Below are positions 63,475-64,000 of a stretch of 64,000 nt of DNA, piece by piece. Numbering within the stretch: the stretch's first letter is position 1; each line of letters opens with the position of its first letter. Under the pieces are notes generated by a model. It saw only the letters and a program-made list of their open reading frames with translations. It made no database searches and had not been told where the DNA came from. The position numbers and the translations under genes are program-made. The DNA is from Kangiella sp. TOML190 (GTDB taxonomy: Bacteria > Pseudomonadota > Gammaproteobacteria > Enterobacterales > Kangiellaceae), in contig NZ_BQYL01000001.1 in NCBI RefSeq assembly GCF_023706045.1, positions 310,001 through 374,000 on the forward strand. The letters run 5' to 3'.

Positions 63475-64000
63475 TTAGTCATGATGGCTGTCATCGGCAT
63501 TAATATACTCAAAGGGCACTCGACTAGTCACACCACAGCATAAGGTATAGGGGATCGTATCGGCAAAAGTAGCAACCGTTTCCATCGACAACTCTTTGCC
63601 CCAAAGCACCACCCTGTCGCCAATGTTATCCGCCGAATCTGCCCCTAAGTCCACCGCCAATATATCCATCGAAACCCGTCCCACCAGCGGTACTTGCCGG
63701 CCATTTACCCAAACGGGAGTGCCGTTTTTAGCATGCCGCGGATATCCATCGCCATAACCAATCGCTACCAAGCCAATGTTACCATTTGTTTTAGCAAACC
63801 AATTACGGCCATAACCTACTGACTGACCTTGCCGAATCGGCTTAATTGCCATCAATTGCGACTCTAACGACATCACCGGCTGCAAGCCAAAATCACTAGC
63901 CATTGAGTCCAGCATGGGGGAGGCACCATAAATCAACAGGCCCGGTCTAACCCAATCCCAATGAGCATTTGGCTGGGTTAAAATTCCCGCCGAATTGGCC
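63475..64000 (-). CDS. alr: Alanine racemase, 5' end cut by window
   Basis: The frame runs to the last base of the window without a start; about 174 C-terminal residues are visible. The edge reads A-N-S-A-G-I-L, W-V-R-P-G and Y-G-A-S-P, all Alr-specific. The catalytic tyrosine is in V-G-Y-G-R-N-W, and V-G-R-V-S-M-D-I and the D-R-V-V-L-W-G tail follow. PLP enzyme making D-alanine for peptidoglycan. The PLP lysine lies outside the window. Confidence 0.95.
   Translation of the reverse strand, partial: ANSAGILTQPNAHWDWVRPGLLIYGASPMLDSMASDFGLQPVMSLESQLMAIKPIRQGQSVGYGRNWFAKTNGNIGLVAIGYGDGYPRHAKNGTPVWVNGRQVPLVGRVSMDILAVDLGADSADNIGDRVVLWGKELSMETVATFADTIPYTLCCGVTSRVPFEYINADDSHHD

Overview
The window is a stretch of a gammaproteobacterial chromosome of moderate GC. 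The gene blocks rng-yhdP-nitrilase-tldD, mreBCD-yhdE-rng, hemA-prfA-prmC and TPR gene-lolB-ispE-tRNA(Gln)-prs-rplY-pth-ychF are typical of that class. FabV as enoyl reductase, a pyrophosphate-type phosphofructokinase and a membrane pyrophosphatase suggest a marine Kangiella/Oceanospirillales-like organism. That last step is inference from gene content; no 16S gene or marker comparison is available here.

Layout. 1-15 kb: a long minus-strand block for cell shape (mreBCD), RNA processing (rng), envelope lipid transport (yhdP), peptide maturation (tldD) and haem/translation termination (hemA-prfA-prmC), with darP entering from the left edge. 15-23 kb: the plus-strand block from the TPR lipoprotein through lolB, ispE, tRNA-Gln, prs, rplY, pth and ychF, closed by tRNA-Met and tRNA-Ser. 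23-29 kb: a type III restriction-modification system (mod, res) and a large membrane protein. 29-31 kb: fabV, followed by a candidate small RNA with its own promoter and terminator. 31-35 kb: a LON-domain protein, a YadGH-type ABC exporter, ubiX and mpl. 35-45 kb: PPi-phosphofructokinase, a hydrolase, a frame-broken TonB-like gene, a rhomboid-TPR protease, a zinc-ribbon membrane TPR protein, and the divergent pair hppA/ppa. 44.7-48.2 kb: an accessory zone with an ECF sigma/anti-sigma pair, a decayed 22-bp repeat array, and an orphan Rhs tip with a putative toxin and immunity gene. 48-64 kb: mostly minus-strand housekeeping, envelope and protease genes (DUF2333, PCuAC copper chaperone, MBL and M20 hydrolases, pldA, M16 peptidase, dusA, htpX, yjbQ), ending in alr cut by the right edge.

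How parts work together. PPi-dependent glycolysis (pfp), an ion-pumping PPase (hppA) and a soluble PPase (ppa) lie within 9 kb and compete for the same PPi pool. The envelope genes (mreBCD, mpl, alr, lolB, yhdP, pldA, tonB-like, htpX) form a second theme. The most interesting non-gene signals are the candidate sRNA at about 30.8 kb, the 22-bp array at 46.15-46.44 kb, palindromic repeat families, an apparent ATT start for mreC and a single-base frameshift in the tonB-like gene.
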